46,347 bases of DNA from Opitutus sp. GAS368 (lineage in GTDB: Bacteria > Verrucomicrobiota > Verrucomicrobiia > Opitutales > Opitutaceae). The notes beneath the pieces were generated by a model that made no database searches, had not been told where the DNA came from, and saw only the letters and a program-made list of their open reading frames with translations. Every line of letters starts with the position of its first letter. Position 1 is the stretch's first letter. The DNA lies in assembly GCA_945903465.1 (NCBI GenBank), contig CAMDOF010000045.1, positions 1-46,347 on the forward strand, written 5' to 3'. Both the position numbers and the translations under genes were made by a program. Of the stretch, positions 44,099 to 46,347 are shown in pieces.

Positions 44099-44139
44099 AT
44101 CAGCGGACTGACCCCGTCCACCTGGCCCCGTCCACCTGG
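44099..44139 (+). repeat. 21-bp repeat copy 2 and tandem 14-bp repeat
   Basis: 44099-44119 is identical to 4431-4451. It runs into two abutting copies of CCCCGTCCACCTGG (44112-44125 and 44126-44139). Such a short tandem is typical of an element end or recombination scar. No transposase gene is near. Confidence 0.6.
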
Positions 44140-44568
44140 CCCAGTAGCGAAAGATGGTTTTCCGATTGAAGACGACTCCCTTTTCGCGCCCGCCAGCGGC
44201 GCTGGAGGATCTGGCGGTCGACGCGATCCTGGAAAATTCACACCGGAATTAAACCAAGGCATGAGCCACAGAGGACCCGCAGCCCAGCCATCGGGTTACC
44301 GGGGAAGACAGCGTGTTTTCGCCCTGTGGACTCGGTGTCCGAACTCTGTTCGCTCGACAGAAAAAATCTTCGCGGAACGGGTGCGGCGATCCGTCCGGAT
44401 CGTGTAGGTATGCGATAATCGTCAAACCGCAGAATTTTTACCGCAGATTTCGCAGACCCCGCAGAAAAATGCAGGAGAACTTCCGCCGATCCGCGCCATC
44501 TACGGAGGTATGTCTTGGCCGATCCTTCGGCTTGGCCGCCGGAGGAGGACCGAGCGACTTCGTCGCCG
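44140..44568. other. Gene-free stretch before the toxin gene
   Basis: I see no gene. Near 44441-44468 there is a run of related units (CCGCAGATTTCGCAGA and CCCCGCAGAAAAATGCAG), a degenerate short repeat. No tRNA or clear terminator was found. Confidence 0.4.
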
Positions 44569-44892
44569 TTAGCTGCGCTGATCACCCGCGGGCGGGCGCG
44601 GCGATTCGTCCTGCAGAATCCGATTCATCTCGGATTCAAAAATTTCGTAGACCAGTTTTCTTTCCTCCGCGAAAACACACTCAATCACCTGTCCCGGCGT
44701 ATAGCGGAAGATCACCCGGTAGCGTGCCACCTTAAGCCGATAGTAACCGGAAAGATTGTCGCCCAACGCCCTGATGTCGCCCTTTTCCGTCGCGAGGCCG
44801 GTCACGGCGCGCTTGAAAGCCCGCCGATGTTCCAACCCCAGGGTCGTGGCGAAAACCCAGACTTGCGGGCGAACCTTGACCTGGAAGCTCAC
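44569..44892 (-). CDS. RelE/ParE-family toxin
   Basis: The 107-residue protein shows the RelE/ParE fold pattern: helix-rich start (WVFATTLGLEHRRAFKRAV), GDIRALGDNLSGYYRLKVAR, YRVIFRYTPGQVIECVFAEERK and LVYEIF. RelE-type toxins cleave mRNA on the ribosome and ParE types block gyrase; sequence alone does not settle which. It starts with GTG at 44892, overlapping the antitoxin stop by four bases, the standard antitoxin-first arrangement. A short polar C-terminal tail (about 15 residues) extends beyond the fold. Confidence 0.85.
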   Translation of the reverse strand: MSFQVKVRPQVWVFATTLGLEHRRAFKRAVTGLATEKGDIRALGDNLSGYYRLKVARYRVIFRYTPGQVIECVFAEERKLVYEIFESEMNRILQDESPRPPAGDQRS

Positions 44893-45149
44893 TCGGGAAG
44901 GTCCGCAGCGTCATAGAGTTTGCCCTTGCCAGCTTCGGCGTCGCGGATGGCTTTCATCGCGGCGGGATTCGCCAGCAGCTCCATGGTCTCGGCCATCGCC
45001 GCGAGGCGCTCCGCCCCGATGACATACGCCACCGGCTGATCGTGCCGGGTAATCGTGGCGAGGTCGCCTCGTTCGGCCGTGCGGACCACCGCGGCCAGGC
45101 TGCGTTGCGCCTCTTTGATGGTGTATGCCTTATTCACAAAAAAAGGCAT
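44889..45149 (-). CDS. Phd/YefM-family antitoxin
   Basis: The 86-residue protein shows the Phd/YefM N-terminal DNA-binding pattern (YTIKEAQRSLAAVVRTAERG, then ATITRHDQPVAYVIGAERL). A C-terminal acidic and helical part (AMAETMELL, AIRDAEAGKGKLYDAADLPE) would wrap the toxin. It would neutralise the RelE-like toxin and repress the pair's promoter. The start codon lies within an inverted repeat GTATGCC...GGCATAC (45123-45151), which could be an operator or a hairpin that limits translation. Confidence 0.87.
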   Translation of the reverse strand: MPFFVNKAYTIKEAQRSLAAVVRTAERGDLATITRHDQPVAYVIGAERLAAMAETMELLANPAAMKAIRDAEAGKGKLYDAADLPE

Positions 45150-45151
45150 AC
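45123..45151. promoter_or_regulatory. Inverted repeat at the antitoxin start, possible autoregulatory site
   Basis: Seven-base arms GTATGCC (45123-45129) and GGCATAC (45145-45151) flank a 15-base A/T-rich spacer and include the antitoxin ATG (complement of 45147-45149). Phd/YefM antitoxins usually bind such palindromes near the start. Placement over the coding start is unusual, so confidence is low. Confidence 0.35.
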
Positions 45152-45644
45152 CGAGGTCTTGCGGCGAGTCAAGCCGCCGGCCGTTGGGCTCCGTAAGGGC
45201 GCTCCCCGTAGTTCATCGGCCTATGCGGCGTCGGCGCCCGGGTCGAAATCGTGCGGCGCCGCTGAAAACCTCCCAACGGTTACGGATTCGAATGCTCATG
45301 CGTCGCGAAGAAATTATCCGGACGATTAACCGCTCATCGTCGCTCATGTTCGCTCTTGTGAACTGCCCGAGAGCGGGCCGCGCGGGGCCGATCAGGCCAA
45401 GCACCTACGGCCTCGACGGCCCTCGTTTCCGGAGAATCAGCGCAGATTGGCGGTTCCACTCTCTGCGGTTTTCCAAGGGAAGTTGCGCGCGCGGGGCGTG
45501 GGTGAAACTGGGGTGGCGTGAGTGCCACGGTGCGGGCGAATAAACCCGCGCCTCTGGCAAATCCCCGGCTGGCGGTTTTTCAGAAAAAAGTTCGTCAGAT
45601 TGGGCCGGATACCGGAGTCCTTCGCTGGAGCGCCCCTTTTCCGC
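45150..45644. other. Gene-free stretch between toxin-antitoxin pair and sigma factor
   Basis: No gene is supported. A short direct repeat is visible near 45329-45360 (CGCTCATCGTCGCTCATG, then TTCGCTCTTG). The sigma-factor promoter is probably in the last 100 bp but cannot be pinned down. Confidence 0.4.
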
Positions 45645-46190
45645 ATGTTAACCCCGCCGCCCTCCTCGCCCCGTGAATTGCATGAAATCTTCATGCAGCT
45701 GCTCGCGCGGCACGAGCCGGTGATTCGCGGCTATCTGCGGTCGCTGGTGGCGCGCGCGGCGGAGGTCGATGAACTGATGCCGGACGTCGCGTTGGTGGCG
45801 TGGCGTAAATTTTCCGAGTTGCGCGAACCCGCAGCGTTTCCCCGCTGGGCCTGCGTGATCGCGCGTTACGAGGCGCTGCGTTTTCGTCGCGACCGGGCCC
45901 GCGACCGGCTGGTGTTCGACGAGGCGGTGATCGCCAGGCTCGCTGATGAAGGTGCCGGCGAAACGCCGCTGCGGGTGCGCCAGATGGCGGCGCTGGAGGT
46001 GTGGGTGGATCGTTTGCCCGCCGAGCGGCGCAAATTGCCCCTGGCGTGCTATGCGACCGAGACGGCGATCAAGGATGTTGCGGCCCAGACCGGCCGCACG
46101 GTCGATGGACTTTATCAATTGCTGCGGCGCATCCGCGTTGATGTGCAGCGCTGCGTCGAGGGCACCCTGAAACAAGAGGCACCATCATGA
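45645..46190 (+). CDS. ECF-type RNA polymerase sigma factor (Verrucomicrobium/Rhodopirellula type)
   Basis: The protein has 181 residues from the ATG at 45645. Region 2 is visible at about 10-80 (LHEIFMQLLARHEPVIRGYL, EVDELMPDVALVAWRKFSEL, FPRWACVIARYEALRFRRDR), where FPRWACVIARYEA is the signature of this phylum's group. Region 4 spans about 122-175 (LPAERRKLPLACY, AIKDVAAQTGRTVDGLYQLL, RRIRVDVQRCV). It directs RNA polymerase to a small set of promoters. Its TGA overlaps the ATG of the next gene (ATGA), the usual coupling with a membrane anti-sigma or FecR-like partner. What it controls is unknown; it need not be linked to the glycan loci. Confidence 0.93.
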   Translation: MLTPPPSSPRELHEIFMQLLARHEPVIRGYLRSLVARAAEVDELMPDVALVAWRKFSELREPAAFPRWACVIARYEALRFRRDRARDRLVFDEAVIARLADEGAGETPLRVRQMAALEVWVDRLPAERRKLPLACYATETAIKDVAAQTGRTVDGLYQLLRRIRVDVQRCVEGTLKQEAPS

Positions 46191-46347
46191 ACACCGAACA
46201 TTCCGAATGGATCCTCGCTTATCTCGACGGGACGATTTCGGACGAAGGGATGGCGCGGCTCAACGCGGTGTTGCTGGAGAGCGCCGAGGCGCGGGCCCAG
46301 TTGCGCTCGTGGGCTGCGGCGGATGTGCGTCTGCGTGAGCTCGCGGC
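46187..46347 (+). CDS. Probable anti-sigma/FecR-like protein, 3' end outside window
   Basis: Only 53 codons are visible: MNTEHSEWILAYLDGTISDE and then GMARLNAVLLESAEARAQLR. This short helical region resembles the N-terminal sigma-binding domain of anti-sigma and FecR-type proteins (LxxYLDGxLxxEExxxLxxxLxxxPxxR). The start overlaps the sigma-factor stop by four bases, consistent with a sigma/anti-sigma pair. The membrane segment and any periplasmic domain (FecR or LamG-like in this phylum) would lie beyond the window. Confidence 0.8.
   Translation, partial: MNTEHSEWILAYLDGTISDEGMARLNAVLLESAEARAQLRSWAAADVRLRELA

Noticed and set aside
1..46347. CRISPR array, rRNA or tRNA genes
   Set aside because: No regularly spaced identical repeats, cloverleaf-like sequence or rRNA-like stretch was recognised by eye; a dedicated RNA scan was not possible.

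Overview
The window is GC-rich DNA whose gene content points to a Verrucomicrobiota bacterium, probably Opitutaceae-like. This is inferred from large TonB-dependent receptors with N-terminal carboxypeptidase-regulatory-like domains, many BNR/Asp-box propeller enzymes, an RNA polymerase sigma factor of the Verrucomicrobium/Rhodopirellula type, a planctomycete-type cytochrome remnant, and abundant palindromic intergenic repeats. It reads as a carbohydrate or sugar-acid scavenging island. There are six intact outer-membrane TonB receptors and a seventh cut by the window start, two receptor remnants, five sialidase-superfamily propeller proteins, two proteins of another propeller-like secreted family, and cytoplasmic enzymes and transporters suited to sugar-acid catabolism.

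Layout. 1-4.6 kb: end of a receptor, a receptor pseudogene with a large internal deletion, a secreted GDSL esterase and a broken cytochrome gene. 4.5-11.8 kb (minus strand): receptor, BNR enzyme, BASS-type symporter, APH-fold kinase and HpcH/HpaI aldolase; the last three are coupled by 4-bp ATGA overlaps. A divergent BNR enzyme starts at 11.96 kb. 13.3-18.85 kb (minus): receptor, propeller enzyme and BNR enzyme. 18.9-19.9 kb: gene-free and full of inverted repeats. 19.9-32.9 kb: an FCD/GntR regulator divergent from a plus-strand operon of receptor, propeller enzyme, RraA-like enzyme, BNR enzyme, second receptor, second RraA-like enzyme and MFS transporter. 32.9-33.7 kb: receptor and lacI debris. 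33.7-38.3 kb (minus): receptor and BNR enzyme. 38.65 kb (plus): LacI regulator. 39.7-44.5 kb: comM remnant, a further receptor and a sulfatase remnant. 44.5-45.1 kb: Phd/RelE toxin-antitoxin pair. 45.6 kb to end: ECF sigma factor and the start of its probable anti-sigma gene.

The most notable point is a putative local regulon. A 19-bp element, consensus CGYTWCGWAAATCGTTACG, lies 93-118 bp upstream of four minus-strand units (the receptor genes starting at 11760, 18852 and 36896 and the BNR gene starting at 38326). The nearby LacI gene is the obvious candidate regulator. Two of these sites sit inside a duplicated segment of about 155 bp. The FCD/GntR operon has its own pair of TGTNNACA palindromes.

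A working model, inferred rather than shown: propeller enzymes and esterases process an extracellular glycan, receptors import the products, and BASS or MFS carriers move an acidic sugar into the cytoplasm. A kinase, an HpcH/HpaI aldolase and RraA-like enzymes then degrade it through 2-oxo acid intermediates. The substrate cannot be named from sequence alone.
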